A DNA stretch of 64,000 nt from Acanthaster planci (Eukaryota; Echinodermata; Asteroidea; Valvatida; Acanthasteridae), in assembly GCF_001949145.1 (NCBI RefSeq), contig NW_019091362.1, positions 11,073,804-11,137,803 of the forward strand, read 5' to 3'. Both the position numbers and the translations under genes were made by a program. The notes beneath the pieces were generated by a model. It worked only from the letters and a program-made list of their open reading frames with translations. It made no database searches and was not told the DNA's origin. Of the stretch, positions 12,613-26,070 are shown piece after piece; positions within the stretch are counted from its first letter, which is position 1; every line of letters begins with the position of its first letter.

Positions 12613-12860
12613 AAGTCCGATGCCTCATACATGTACTGTAAGTCCAGTGCCTCAAAAGTCTGCATTTTCGAACTTACAAGGCATCCGACAAATGAGGCAT
12701 CAGATCTACATGTACACTGTACATGTATAGTCTGAAAAAAACCAATAAAGAATCGTTGGACTTTTGAGGCGTCTGACTAATGGAATTTTTTCAAAGCATT
12801 TTTTAGACTTATGAGGTGTCAGACCTACCTGTACATGTACATGTATGAGGCATCGTACTT
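12613..12860. repeat. Cluster of direct and inverted copies of a GAGGCATC/GATGCCTC motif
   Basis: AAGTCCGATGCCTCA (12613) and AAGTCCAGTGCCTCA (12640) are followed by reverse-complement forms at about 12690 (TGAGGCATCAGA), 12763 (TTTTGAGGCGTCTGAC), 12808 (TTATGAGGTGTCAGAC) and 12845 (TGAGGCATCG). The last copies are spaced 35-75 bp apart. The arrangement resembles the worn foldback ends of a small DNA element. Confidence 0.5.
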
Positions 12861-15809
12861 ACGTGTGCGAGCTGACCCCAGGATTTCAACCTGTCTGTGC
12901 TCCAAGTTTGTACAGTAATGATTTCAAACAGCTGACACTTTGGCACGAATGGAATGACTTCCTCAAGCCCAATGAAAAGATTTCCTGCCGGAGACCCCCG
13001 TTTTCATATATCTTTACCCACTCAGCTAACAACTGACTGAAACTGACTCTGCTCATCACAGCCCACGGGAAAATCTGACGAAACAATTTCTACAACTAAC
13101 CCTGCACATCACGGAAACGACACGTCAAGATGGAAAGAAAATGTTCACCCATCCCCCTTCTACAAAAAAAATGTGCACTTAATCAGACATGTCATAGACG
13201 TGTCCCATCAAACTAAACATTTGCACCCAAAGAATGCTGGAAATTAAAACAACAACATTTCACAGAGTTATCAATTTATTACTGTCATGCACATTATACA
13301 TTCCTCACAAGACTTACATACACATATATGGTACATGTAACTTATGTGTATCGTACTCGGAGTGAGGCAATTAATCTTTTTTTTTCTTTGAGTCTGCCAA
13401 ATAGCGTGCTCCGTGGTAGTCTGTTGGAATAAAAATGGTGTTCCTTGTCCAGTTACATGTAACACATGCACATTTTTATACATGTATGTGGTAAACAAAC
13501 TATTTTCATGAAAAAAACTTCTGGTTTAGCAATAGGAATGTACCATACATGTTTACATGTACTGGTACCGTTAATTGTCTTTATGACTTTGGTCCTGTAT
13601 TTTTCAGCTGAATTGACTACATGTTATAGACACCAATGAGACAATAATGCAAGTTCTTTGAGGATCTTAAAAGAAGAAAACCTGTTCACACAAACATGGA
13701 GCTTAGGGACCAAACGGTTCCTGAAGCAGTGTACAAACTTTTTGGGCAAACGTTTGGGGGGCTTTTTTTTCTCTTTCGGGAAGGAACCTACTGTTTGCTG
13801 GCTCTGTGGTCCAGATTCCTGGAGGCTTTTTTCATTCTGGCAGCTTGCCAAGGACCCTTGGAACGAAATTTCATCCGGATGTGCTGGTACGTGTAGGAAA
13901 AACCTACGTGTACATGTACATGTACAATAATTTTCTGAACGAATGACTGCCCCTCCCCCTTGACTAAGGCTGTCTGCAAGTTCCCTGAGCGTCAAGCGGT
14001 TGCTTCCGAAAACCTTCTCGTGCATGCTTGCATCGCATGCACACAGCTCACATATGGTACTAAACATGTACAGCAGCTCCAGTACTATTTGCCGCACCTG
14101 AGGGAATGTTGGTTTCAGTTTTCCTATCAAGCATGTATCCCTTTGTGCACATACATATAACACATGTATTGGTACATGTACACGTATAAGTTTGCTGAAT
14201 GACAAATTAAACAAGTCTGTGTGTCACAGACAACCTACTGGTACTGTGCCCATACATGTACATGTATGTGTACAAGATTGCTTTGTTTCATTATTACTTT
14301 TAATGTTTACAGTGTTTAGATTTGTTGCATGTACCGGGTACCAGGGACATGTATATTTTCAATGCATGCAAGAGTTCATGTACACATGAGCATGAAGTTA
14401 TCATGTTTATAAACCATCCAAATGCAGTCATAACATGATGATGTTCATCCAATATACAATGTATACTGACTTTTTTGCTTCTTTGACAGCATTATATGTC
14501 TAGTGATCAATTTCTGTCTTCCGTCATTGACCCATCAGCATTACAGCCCTTCCGAGACTCCAGGAAAACTGCAACTTGAAATTTACGACACCTTGAATAA
14601 CAGAGTATATGTATGTTTTTCCCACTAAAACCAATGAATGAATGAGAGGTGTAAAGTCAACTCCAACAAGTGATTCGCTTTCACTAAGCAGGTCAAGATC
14701 ATCTGCAGAAATCAGGGGTGAAAAGCTGAAATTCAGAAAGTTCCATTAATTTTGCAGGGAGCAAGTGTCCAAAAAAGACTGAAATTCAGTAAAAATCTGA
14801 ACAAAAATATGATGAAATCAGGTGAAAAGCTGAATTCTCACACCCCTGAGGGTATCCAGCAGAGATTTGTGTTTAAATACCAAGACTTGCACTGTACAGG
14901 TACAAAGGTTCATTTACTTCTCTGAAAAGAGAACATTCACTGTTTACCTAAAGTATATACCGGTAACTTGTTTGCAAGAATGTTGAGTTTCCTTTATGCA
15001 AGGACGAGGGGAAATTTGATATTTGATGTATTTGTTCAAATTTTGTGTGGTATACATATATGGCATATCAAGCAGCAAAATTTGTTTAGCATGCTTCCTG
15101 AAGTTTTATTGTACCTCTTCTTTGCAGATTTTCCCTTGGAGAAAGAGAAAAGAAAACTTTGTATTGTGAATAAATGTATACATTTGCCATGTGTACATAT
15201 GTTGTACATGTACATGTGCACTGTATATTACAATATAGCAAGGGTACACTGTGCTGTACTGTACATGTACAGTACAGACTTCATTGGTTAAGTGAGGGCT
15301 GTATTTATACACAAGTAAGTGTATACCCTGGCAAGTCTGGTTGGCTAGTGGCCCACCCACCACAAAAACTGACAATTTTTTGTTTTCATCACTGTAACTT
15401 ACCTACATTGTGTATCCATCGTACATACATGTAATTGGTGCATAATGCATTTGTTGGATGAACAGAATGCATCCTCCTCCCATTCCCCACCCCACTTCCA
15501 TCCCCAGTTATGCATCTATACTTCGTACAACTGTACATGTTCACATACAAGTAAATGCAGCTTGAACCCAAGTGTCAAAAAATTCTGGCGAGAATTCTGG
15601 GATTTGGTCACCAGCGACTCTACATGTACACATGGCTTCGCAAAGTACTTTGCATCTGCTTGTACATGTACATGTACGTACACGTACTGTACACCCATGG
15701 AGGATTGGATTCCTCCATGGTACATCTAAAGATCTTTCACTGACATAAGTTCCTGTTCATAAGTCACTCAAAGACCCTTGTTCTCTCAGTAAGTGTGAGC
15801 AGGTGGTCA

Positions 15810-16375
15810 CTTAAAGGGTACTGGTAGCGCCAATCAATTTGGTTTAATATACATGTACATGTATATGTAGACCTTCAAAATGCAACTTAGTGCCTCAGTT
15901 AACATCATTTTCCACTTTTGTTTCATTATTTCAAAGGGTATTCGACTGCCTTTTTGGTTTTATGCTAATTAGTATTTACATATTCATGAACAAAACTGTG
16001 ATGTCATTAATGTTACATTGGTTTGTTCACAAAAAAGTCCCACATTTTTGTAGACTTACTGGACTCATTTTCTCTTCTTTGCCGATTCACTGTTGTTCAT
16101 GTGCAAAGCATTAAGCAAGCATCAATCCCTTTCTCAGAAAAGTTTTCAGTAAATTAATTTGGGGTTTAAAAATTTGAACAGAAACGCCTGGATATGCACT
16201 GAACTATGTCTTCCCTAAATGACTTCACAGCAACGGCACCCTCGGTTGTCCAGGAAATATAGATAATTTCAATTGTTTAAAAAATTGCATTTTTCAGTGC
16301 CTTTAACCAAATAGGAATGTAAAAGAGTTTTCATACACTGAAGAGGAATACAAAGTTGAACAAAAATTTTGAAAA
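15810..16375. repeat. Interspersed element containing dispersed repeat copy 2
   Basis: The right part (16195-16370) matches 5850-6000 in block order. The left part begins near ACTTAAAGGGTACTGGTAGCG, a sequence style common at element ends. Only the right part is supported by a second copy within the window. Confidence 0.35.
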
Positions 16376-16504
16376 ATTGATTTCAGCTACACTTAAGTAT
16401 GATGTCTGAAGTATACGAGTGAATGTGAGGTGTGAGAAAAATGTACATTTACACCGGCAGAGCTAATCTGTGCATGACAAGGAGCTGAGTCAAGACTAAC
16501 TTTA

Positions 16505-16896
16505 GCCCTGTCTGCATTGGACTTTTTGAGTCAAAATTATCGACACAATGGTTATACATGTACTCTCCCATTTTAAGTCCAGTGTGGACATCCCAAGAAG
16601 TTTTCCTCTTGGGTACTTTTACTGAGCAATATTACCAGTCAACTTCTGCCCCCAAAAATTACCAAGTCACTTTTCCTGAGATGGAAATTCCACTGCGGAC
16701 AGCACGAATGCGTCGGCAAAAGCATGGGAAAGCGGCCTACAGCCGGTCTGGGCATAATGGCATGCTTCATACAGGGAAACTACGCATGCGCATTTTGCCA
16801 CAGAGTGCAAACAGTAAACATGTACATGTAGGCCACATTTGACCAATTTTTTATTTGACCATCGGCTCGGAAAAAAAAGTCCAGTGCAAACAAGGC
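16505..16896. mobile_element. MITE-like non-autonomous DNA element with about 25 bp terminal inverted repeats
   Basis: The left end GCCCTGTCTGCATTGGACTT and the right end, read in reverse complement as GCCTTGTTTGCACTGGACTT, match with about three mismatches and continue into a T run. The body is 392 bp and includes an internal inverted pair (AAGTCCAGTGTGGACATCCC and, inverted, GCTGTCCGCAGTGGAATTTC). It encodes nothing: the 94-codon frame through it is not recognisable. A clear target-site duplication is not visible (TTA on the left, TTT on the right). Confidence 0.75.
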
Positions 16897-19800
16897 TTTC
16901 GATGTTACAGTGTACATCCTAGAACCCTGACAAAGTGCAAGAAGATGTACTTGTACATATATATATACAGTACATGCTTGTGCTTTACCTATAGAACAAA
17001 CACTCTAATAAGCCAAGTTTTAGTTAAAAAACTTGACCATCCATCCTGCTAGGTTTGGAAGATTTTGCAGGATTGACGAAGCAACACATTAGAGCTACAT
17101 GTACATGTACATCATTATAACTTCACATAAATGTACAATGTGGAACTTGTACATGCATTCTATGTACAAAGCGTGTGCCACTAAAACTGAGAATGGTGAA
17201 GGCATTAGTTGCAGCTCTAAAATTTTTACAGATTTTAATTTGAGGTACATGCAGAGTTTCAACCCTGACAGTCCTCTACATGTACTTTTAGTCCTCATAT
17301 GTATCTTGACAAAAAAATTGAACTACCGATCCTAACTATCCCACTCCAGTGTGACAAAGTATCAGCCAATATTAGACCAGAACTTTGCACATGACACACA
17401 TGAAGCCAGCTCATCCATGCCACCTTCACTCCAAGGGTACCCCATTTGAGGTGACTGGACATCCCCAGACTCTGCCCATGTCCCCAGACACTACAGTCCC
17501 TGGATCCCACAGCTGCTGTGCAGCTGCTGAATACATGTATGTACATGTACAGTACATGTACACGTGTATACACAAAGTGTGCAGTTTTCCCACTGACAAT
17601 GTACTAGTACACATGTACTCTGTGGTTTTGCCCTCAAGTTCCGTTTGTCACTGGATAGGGTCAACTAACCGCAAAAGACAAGGTCTGGTATGCCAATGCC
17701 ATACCAAAGGCAGGAAGTACAGTAAAGTACTGTATGGTGAACCACGGATGAACATACTTCTTACAATACTGGTAGGTACAAGCACATTTTCCAAGGACAC
17801 GCATATACATGTATACATGTACACTGTACATGTACATTTTTGTACGTCATTCCAACTGCTGGTATAGTGCAGCTATACAGTACAGTTTGTCATAGACTGT
17901 GAATTTTTATCGGTCGCCAATTGTTTGTGTGATCTACAAGCGCGCATGTACATGTATGCTTACAGCTCAAGTGCATTGGCGATATTGTCGGGCTACAAAA
18001 GCGGTGATCTTTCCCACAGTTGATGTACATGTATCTTTGGCTTCACCTCGAGAGCCATTTATTTGCCCCTTCAAAACACGATGGTCCCCTTACATTACAT
18101 TACTGTACCTCCATACAGCTTTCACCAGTGTTTAAAATGAATTTGTACCAATACAGTACAGCTCCCCACTTCTTAATGTACATGTACGTACAACTACTTC
18201 TGTACATGGACTTTATGTACGTGATACAGCACCAGAATAAATCTCCCATCATCTGACTGGCTACACAAATAAATTAATTATTGTTCCTAATGTACCATGG
18301 CAAATCGGCCACACTTAGAAAAGAGTGCATTAGAACCATACAGTACATGTAGTCGTATTTGGTCAAATGACCAAGGCACATTACAAATACCAGGTTTCTC
18401 CTTCCCTACATGTACGTCTTCAAGATAGAGTATGTCCCGGTACATGTACATATGTAAGATGTCCGAAAAATAAAAAGGACACCATAAATACAAAAAAATG
18501 GATCTGGTATGCCACAGATTAGTAAAAAAACAAAAACAAAAAAGGAGGTTCTGACATACAAGGGCAATGGTCGAGCTACATGTACCGGTGGTCAACTATT
18601 ATCATAAACAGCTTTATAAGGCTAGGAAGTGAAAACAAATCAATCAAAAGATTGAGAATCTTCCTACAATCTTGCAAAGTTCTAATGAACAACATCGTGA
18701 CATCTTCTGGGAGGTGAAGCTCATTTTACTGACCAATCCTGCACCCCAGCAAGACGGCTGAGACAGCAACAAGTCTGGCTGATGTCATCCCACCCTTTAC
18801 TACAGCAGGTACACACTGTAGGCTACATGTACACATTGGTCCTTGTCCCTCTCCTTTTGTGTCAGTGAAAGTGATGACGAGGCCCCTTCATTCTCTTTCT
18901 GATCCAGGGGGATGGAAGAATCAATAAAGTCAATCATAGTCTGTCATGACTGCAGTCTCTGATGCGCCCTGGCTTACATTCATGCAAGTCAGTTACTTGC
19001 CAAGGCAATCACTTGTAAATAAACAGATACTAAAACATTTTAGACCTCAGTGTATATGCATAAAGTACATTCTACTGGTACATGTACCAGTGCACATGTC
19101 TATACCTAGCATTTGTGCAGAATACGTGGGCAGACCAGCAGTGAATTACATGTACATGTACATGTACTACACTTTGTTATTTGGGGCTGTACAAGAAATG
19201 ACTTTTTAAAACTGTCTTGGACCTGAGAAATGTGTGCCTTTAATAACAAGTCCAAAGCGTGGCTTTCAGGAATCCAGGCATATATCGGTACATGTACTTG
19301 TAAACATGCACCGGTACTGGTCAGTATTTTGCCCATGCAAGGTACAGTACATGTAATTAAGCATGACTGGGATCAACAACTATGATCAAACTTTCAATTT
19401 AATGCATCATTATGTTTACGACACAATTTTCTGAAGTCCACGAACAAGATTACAGGTAGATGGGATTCAGGTAATTACCATCCATGCACATGTATGTCCA
19501 TATAGGACTGGAAGTCATGTTTAACTGACCTGACTTCAAGTTCTATACTGGTATGTACACATATGTACTCTACACAATGTACGGTGCATGAACATGATCA
19601 TTTTTTGCACATTTTTGCACAAGTCCTCGAAAGTTTTAGGAAAGAACTAGTAAATCAAAAACAAACACATAACATACCATGATCACATCATCATTATTTA
19701 TGCAATTTCTTCAACATTTGTTGAAATACCGTTATACATGTCATACTGTTTGTGTATACACAAACAGTATACTGTACATGTACAAGTAGTGCACATGTAT

Positions 19801-22800
19801 GCAGACTTGCAGTGCTCACCTGCACATTCACTCGATCAGTACAATCGACCAGGAGTCCAGCAATGTTTTCATCACTTTGGTACATAAATGTACATGTACA
19901 AGTACCGTATGGAATTTTGAAGTTAAATTGAAAGCAGTCCTACTACATGTGTGTACAAATATTAATACACATACTGTACATGTATACGGATACACTGTAA
20001 AACTTTCTATATTTCCACACGTATACATAATTCATACAGTAAACGCACTGCATAGTACATACCTGTACAGTACATGTGTATATTTGTACATCAATCAGAT
20101 TACAGAAATTTGTACGCAAGTGAGACTGCAAAAATAAACTGCAAGAAACAGAGAAGCAACTGTGCAGCAAGTGCTTGGAGGCGTTTAGACACTGTCTTAA
20201 ATTCCCTTCTGCGAACATGTGCACTGCCACAAAAACTGAATGTTTAAGGTCGCACTTGAGGATCCATAACTTGATCTGAAAAGAATTTAATGGTACTTAT
20301 ATCCAGCAACAAAATACAAGATCAGTAATTGAAATTTCATTTCATTTTCGAGGAAAGCATAAAGTATGTATTTTCCTGCAGTATAGACCCTTCAATTCAA
20401 AAGCCAGAATGACGAATGTCTATAGCGACGTTCACACAAGCATGTCACATGCGCTTTACATATACATGTACATGTATGTACTGTAAATAAACAGAAGTTC
20501 TTCATGACCCCGAGAAAGTTTAGATATAAACCACTTTGAGGTAATCTTGCCGGATTGAAATGGTATATGAACACTCAGATCTTTTAATTTTAAAATCACC
20601 TCCCCAGCAGCCATTTCAACTTTTACAGTTTTAGCTAAAACTCTGCCTGAACATACTGTAGCCCTTGAGGCATCATTCCTCCTCTCCCCCCATCACCTTT
20701 GATCACACTTTGCTTTTGGATGGCCATCTGATAACCTTGGCCCAGATTAAACAGGGTTGGTCAGTGGAGATCAACAATAGAATGCATTTACAGGCCAAAA
20801 AACAACTTCGATCCACAATGACAGAGAGACAGAATACAAGTCTCAAAATTCACCACTTTTTAAGGGCAAGGCCTGATTGACACAGCTGAATTCATGTAAT
20901 TTCTTCCGAATATATTAAAGCAAAACAACAATAAAGACAGCTTTGTTTTTACAAACAAATGTCTCCACGTCTAGAACCAGGGCTCACTGGTGCAGCATAC
21001 CAATACCATGTAAAGAATGCACACGATGGAATGTGCAATTTTAGTTCCAGTACAAATGTAAATGTATGCATTTCTCTGAAATTCACTGTAAAAAGTACAG
21101 TGCTCAAATACAATGAAGGACCCAGAAATGACTTCATGTACACATCGCTGGGTCGCACGCAATGGGTTAAAGGAAACTGGGTTCCCTGATGGTGTGCACC
21201 CACAGCAAACAAGACCAGCCCCTACTTTGACAATGGGCCCACTCCATATCAAGTAGCAGCTCACTGGCAACAGTCAATAACTACAGTAAAAATCACACAG
21301 GACACTTTTCTTCCTTATTTCTTTGTTGCACGCCCCCAGTCATTCCTGAAATACATGGCTTCTAAATTTACAGAGAGAGTGCAAAGTACAGTACGAGCAC
21401 ATTCTTGTGTAGGCTTGCAGCTGATGTGCACTGTACCAACGTACTGGTAGATTCTCTCAATTTTGACAGCCAACTTTACATTGTATGCAGTGATATCCAC
21501 CAAGCCATGGATAAAATTATATCTTTACCATCAATTTCAAAATCTTCCAGTCTCTTTCATCACGAAATTGCTTGTGACTCACAAAACTACATGTACACGG
21601 TTCAACCCACAATATTATTTCTAAAACACATAAGCACAATTGCACACCACGTATGAAATTTGAAAGGCAACTTTAATCAACAGTATCTTCACCTTTCAAA
21701 GCAGATCTGTGCACCATTTTCCGACATGCACTTGCTGTCTCTTAACAATTCCACGTAACCTTTACAAGCTAGGTCCCAATAGGAGAATTTGAAACAGCTA
21801 AAGTTGTATGGTACATGTATGTATCCGCGGGTATAAATGTGCACTTTGGGAGCCACATACATGTACTTGTGCTTTTTAAGCTGTGCAAAATACGGTATTA
21901 TATTTCTTCTTGCCAATTGCTCAGGATTACAGCCAAAGCCTGTACGTGCCATTTGGCTACCGTCACAACTGACAGCTGGAACAAGTGACCAGTATGAACT
22001 GTAAAATAATAGGAGTTGTAGGAATTAATGACAATGGTGAAAAAAACCTACTGATACTGTCACAACCCCCCCGCCCCTTCTGGAATTATTTGTGTACATG
22101 TACATGTACAGTACTGTGGAAAAGTGATTATAGTGTCAAAATGTTGGTGTATCATGTAAAGAATGTTGGACAAGATGAAGTACATGTAGCCAATGTCAGT
22201 GTCAGCAATTTAAAGTAAGGACCATTGCCAACTATGTACATATACACGTACAATGTACAGTACTGCAGTCCATTTTGTCCGGTAGTGAAGGGTTCATTCT
22301 GACAATGTACAGGTAGCCTACAGTACTCAACAAGTGGTTGCCACTCCATTTTGCCTATACATTTGAAACCCCAAAATAGATAACCTGTAAAAGAATGAAG
22401 TGTAATGGTGAACGAACATGTAACTATGCACTCTACCAGTATGACTCCCCTTTTTTGACAAGAGGATTGCCGAATTCAGAACTGTGGCAAAGCAACATGT
22501 GACATATCCATGTAAGTCATTTATGCTTAACCCCATGTCATTGTCAGTATCAAGCCCGAAGTAAAAATAAGGAAGTGCAAACAGGTACATGTACATGTAC
22601 ATACCCCATCATACACACATGTATGTATACAATAGTATACATTTGATGAGTTGTAAAACCTGAACATATCAGAGCACAATACTCCTCTAATGTCGGTAGC
22701 CCCTAGGCACTGTATCCCTGGCTCTATGTTTGAATTGGCTCCAAATATGGGAGGCAGACCTGTGTATCCATACATGTACATGTTGCTACTTCATGTAGTC

Positions 22801-25800
22801 ATATGGTACAATACATAATCGTATGTACATATGTGTATGCATGTAACATAAAAGAACAAGAAACTACACGTACTTTGTGGGAAATTCCAACAAAGGCTAA
22901 AGGGAGTAACTGTATGATTACAGTGCTTAGATGAATAACTGTTGTTGATGAGCATTCCAGATGAAAGACAACTACATTGACTACATGCAACAATGTTAAA
23001 GCACCTTTTATGTACCAGTACATGTGTGTAATTTGGGGTTATAGGTTTCCTTATGGGTGCCAGGGCACATACATATACATGTATATGTGCTTCAATATGG
23101 TGACCAGTTCCAGCACATCCTGTAATGCACACCACTACTGCTCAAGTTGGTGTTGGACTGTCACCAAATGATGTCCTGTGGTATTTACTCATGTAGAGTA
23201 CATGTATATGTAGAACCTTCTTTGTTCAAAACCTTCCAACAACACAATTAGCTTTTAAGATTCCAAGCTTTGCTGGACAGGGAAGTACAAGTGTACTCTC
23301 AAAGGTCTGCAGTGTCATGATCTCTTTTCTCAGTGTGGTGATCAAAACCTTGGAATATAACACATGGGACAAGATATCCACTTTCCTTGCTGAGTAATCC
23401 ACCCAATGACAATTTGAATAAAACTAGTTTTGCAAGTCACTCTTGCCTGTTATTGGCATATGAACAAAGTACAGAAAGTACCACGCTCAAGACATGTATG
23501 GAAGAATACCAGGAAAGAAGGGTTGTCTTTTGGAAATGCAAGGCAATACACAATAGACGTCATGTAGACATGAAGCATTCCGCTCAAGCTGAACAAATAC
23601 AGTTACATCAGTGCATGTACTAGAACACATATGTTTATGTACCGTAAAACAAGTAACATTTTAGTATCTGCCCTGAGGTGAAGCACACCCTCCCCTGTTA
23701 AAGAAAGATAGACAGGTTCAAAGTTTTCAAACCAGGTTCTTGCACGCATTCAGCATGCACACGAAAACCATACATTCCAGAATAGATTGGTTGCACGTAC
23801 TGTCTGCGTGCCTCACGTCAAACGCACATAAATCTGCATGTCTACACGGTGAGTTCGTACCAAAGGACTGCCAATTTCATTTAAAAAGAAGACCCTCTTT
23901 TGTTCCCACTCAAAACGGATAACATGCTGTACAAAAAGTGTACATACACAAATTTATACACACATATCCTGAAAAATGTATCCTTGTGGAGACATTGTTT
24001 TGTTCTCTTACACTTGAGTGTATAAAAACGTTTTCAAAATGCTCTCATTTGAACCAGAGTTACATGTACTTTCCTGGATTGAATTACAAGTACTTTCCTG
24101 GATTGAAATTTTAATGGAATGTCTCTAATATAATTTTGGAGACCTTGTCATCTTTAGAATTCCCTTGTAGAGACTTTTTCCACCCACTCCCACCAGATTT
24201 CAAATCACATTGACTCAAATCTACCATACCTGTGTACACATGCATTATCACCTTGATTTCAACTCAAAATGTGGATACCAAAAGCCCTGAAAAGCTTTGA
24301 GCCTTTTTGTTTTGTTTTCATCATTTTCAAAAGTGTTCAAATTACACACTTACTTCAGTACATTTACAATGGGTATGGGGGGGCTGAGGGCAATTAATGC
24401 ACAGTACACTGTATGTTTTTCAAGACTACTAAAAATAATAATACCTACTGCAAGTGATCACTTTTCCCTTTCTAATATGTAGGGTAAAAAATGTACATGT
24501 ACATGTACAGGTAATAGCTTCTCTTGGTGAGAGCTGTTCCTATTGTACATCTGTCCAGACAGATGGGCAGTCCTCCAATTATTTTGTACAGGGAATTACT
24601 CATGAGTGATGAAAAAATGAGGCATGAGTCATGACTGTCACCCAAGTGACTCAAACCTACCCTGGAGCAGAGGGCTTGCCTCCTTGAACACTATGAGCTT
24701 GAAGGGGACAGCTGGCTAGTTCAAATCTCTGGGAGCAGCAATACTGAATGCAGTCCGAGCAACTGGGGTTGTGGGGGTGAGGGAGGGTGTGGCACATCCC
24801 ACCCCCCCAAAAAAAGCAAATGCCTTTGCCATGCCACTACATGGATGGGGTAAACTCACCAACTACCAGATACACATACATGTACATGCGACTTCTGTGT
24901 GGATTTGAATTTGCAAAGCCTGCTCTCCAGAAAAACGATCAGAATTCGGGTGAAAAGAAGTTTTCAATATGGACCTGCTTAATTTCACGTGAAAAAAATT
25001 CTCTTTCTACTTTTATTTCTTTGTAAAAAAGTTACAAAAACACTGTGCCAAGATCTGCATCTGACTGCAATGGAAATCTTGAAATTACACAGACGTTTTT
25101 ATCATGCTCCGTATCGTTAATAATGCCCTAAAAAAAGGCATAATTCAATCAAAGTTGTCATTTAGTGTCAATATTGATTGGATGTCCAACACCCATCATG
25201 ACTGCACATTGATCACTTATAAGTTTTCTACATTGTACATAAACAGTACATCATTAAACTGGTTCTCTTTTGTGTTTAGTCTATACGGTAAAACTTTACA
25301 CTCTACTGACTTTTTGAAAACACTCACAGGAAAAGACTTTAATTCAACTGCAAAAAGAAAAAAGCTGATGTGACGAAGGATCCTCAACAAGAAATTTACA
25401 TCAGAGTACTATAATTTCATTTAAACGGATTCACAACAAAAATGTTGAAAACACTTGCATGCACAAATTTATCACTCCGTGTACTCCATGATATAACAAG
25501 GAACAGGCTTAGCCAGGCATCGTAGGAAATCCTGATTATAAACATGTTAAATTTTTGCCACTTATCACCATGTTAACTATAAAAATGTGGCGCGCGCAGA
25601 GGTTCCCAGTGGCAAGTTGATTAGACTGAACGCGAATGACCTCATACTTAATTTACACGGGAACTAGACCTAGGCTACACGTACATTACAAGCATTATGT
25701 GTGTAGTCACACTGCACGTAGCTAGACCGGCAGCTGCAGTCAACAAGTTGTGTGAAATTCAGATAGTCGACTAACTTCGACAACACTGGCCCTAATACTC

Positions 25801-25802
25801 AC

Positions 25803-26070
25803 CCCTTGCGTCTGCCTCATACCTCAGCTAGAATTGTATCTCAAGGCACCACAGCAGACCCAAGCAGAAGCACATTCGTCGGAAAGACATGACGGTAACA
25901 CTTTACCGGACCACGTATATGTAGTACTACTAGGCTCCTGCGGTACACCTGTTACTCGAGTACTCCTATTAGGTACAGCTTGTAGATACAGTCTGAGCCC
26001 CAGCTCGCTTGTTTGCATTAATATCGAGTCGGGCACTCGATTATCCCCCGAAAAGTGTTTAGTCATGTGA
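25803..26070 (-). promoter_or_regulatory. Candidate non-coding first exon and promoter zone of the minus-strand gene
   Basis: A consensus donor (CAAGGG|GTGAGTATT, minus strand) sits at 25802-25794. Upstream of it is a CpG-containing, TACATG-free stretch in the right place for the 5' untranslated exon that the acceptor at 10231 requires. A minus-strand frame of 80 codons is open here but has no recognisable product. The TACATG density also collapses at this point. The 5' limit given is arbitrary and no TATA box or initiator is convincing. Confidence 0.25.

Larger units (their letters stand above)
1075..25700. repeat. Domain of dispersed palindromic TACATGTA / GTACATGTAC words
   Basis: Hundreds of bases per few kilobases are made of short runs of the self-complementary words TACATGTA and GTACATGTAC and variants (TACAGTACATG, TACGTACATG, CGGTACATG). 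They occur singly or in runs of two to six, for example 4857-4897, 5035-5060, 7188-7285, 17533-17572, 19148-19166 and 22093-22112. Because the word is its own reverse complement and 6 bp long, all frames read Met-Tyr, Thr-Cys or Val-His repeats, which produces many false small ORFs. The words become rare after about 25.7 kb. Confidence 0.85.
10231..25802 (-). other. Long first intron or 5' region, TACATG-rich, without supportable coding exons
   Basis: About 15.5 kb contain no open frame with paired splice signals and convincing composition on either strand. The frames that look open (for example 13.6-14.2, 17.4-17.9 and 22.8-23.1 kb) are short, differ in style from each other, and are padded by translated TACATG words. 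Recognisable contents are TACATG clusters throughout (dense at 17533-17572, 19148-19166 and 22093-22112), a small repeat cluster at 12.6-12.85 kb, a possible SINE scrap at 10.9 kb and a MITE at 16.5-16.9 kb. If the exon at 25.8 kb is real, this is its first intron. Confidence 0.4.

Noticed and set aside
13624-14214. 196-codon minus-strand open frame with a Ser/Lys-rich middle
   Set aside because: The composition changes abruptly, it includes TACATG-derived runs, the plus strand is equally open, and no splice phase links it to the four-exon gene.
25824-26066. 80-codon minus-strand frame at the putative first exon
   Set aside because: No known motif, and it cannot be spliced in frame to the start-codon exon, which has its own upstream stop. 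At best it is an upstream ORF.
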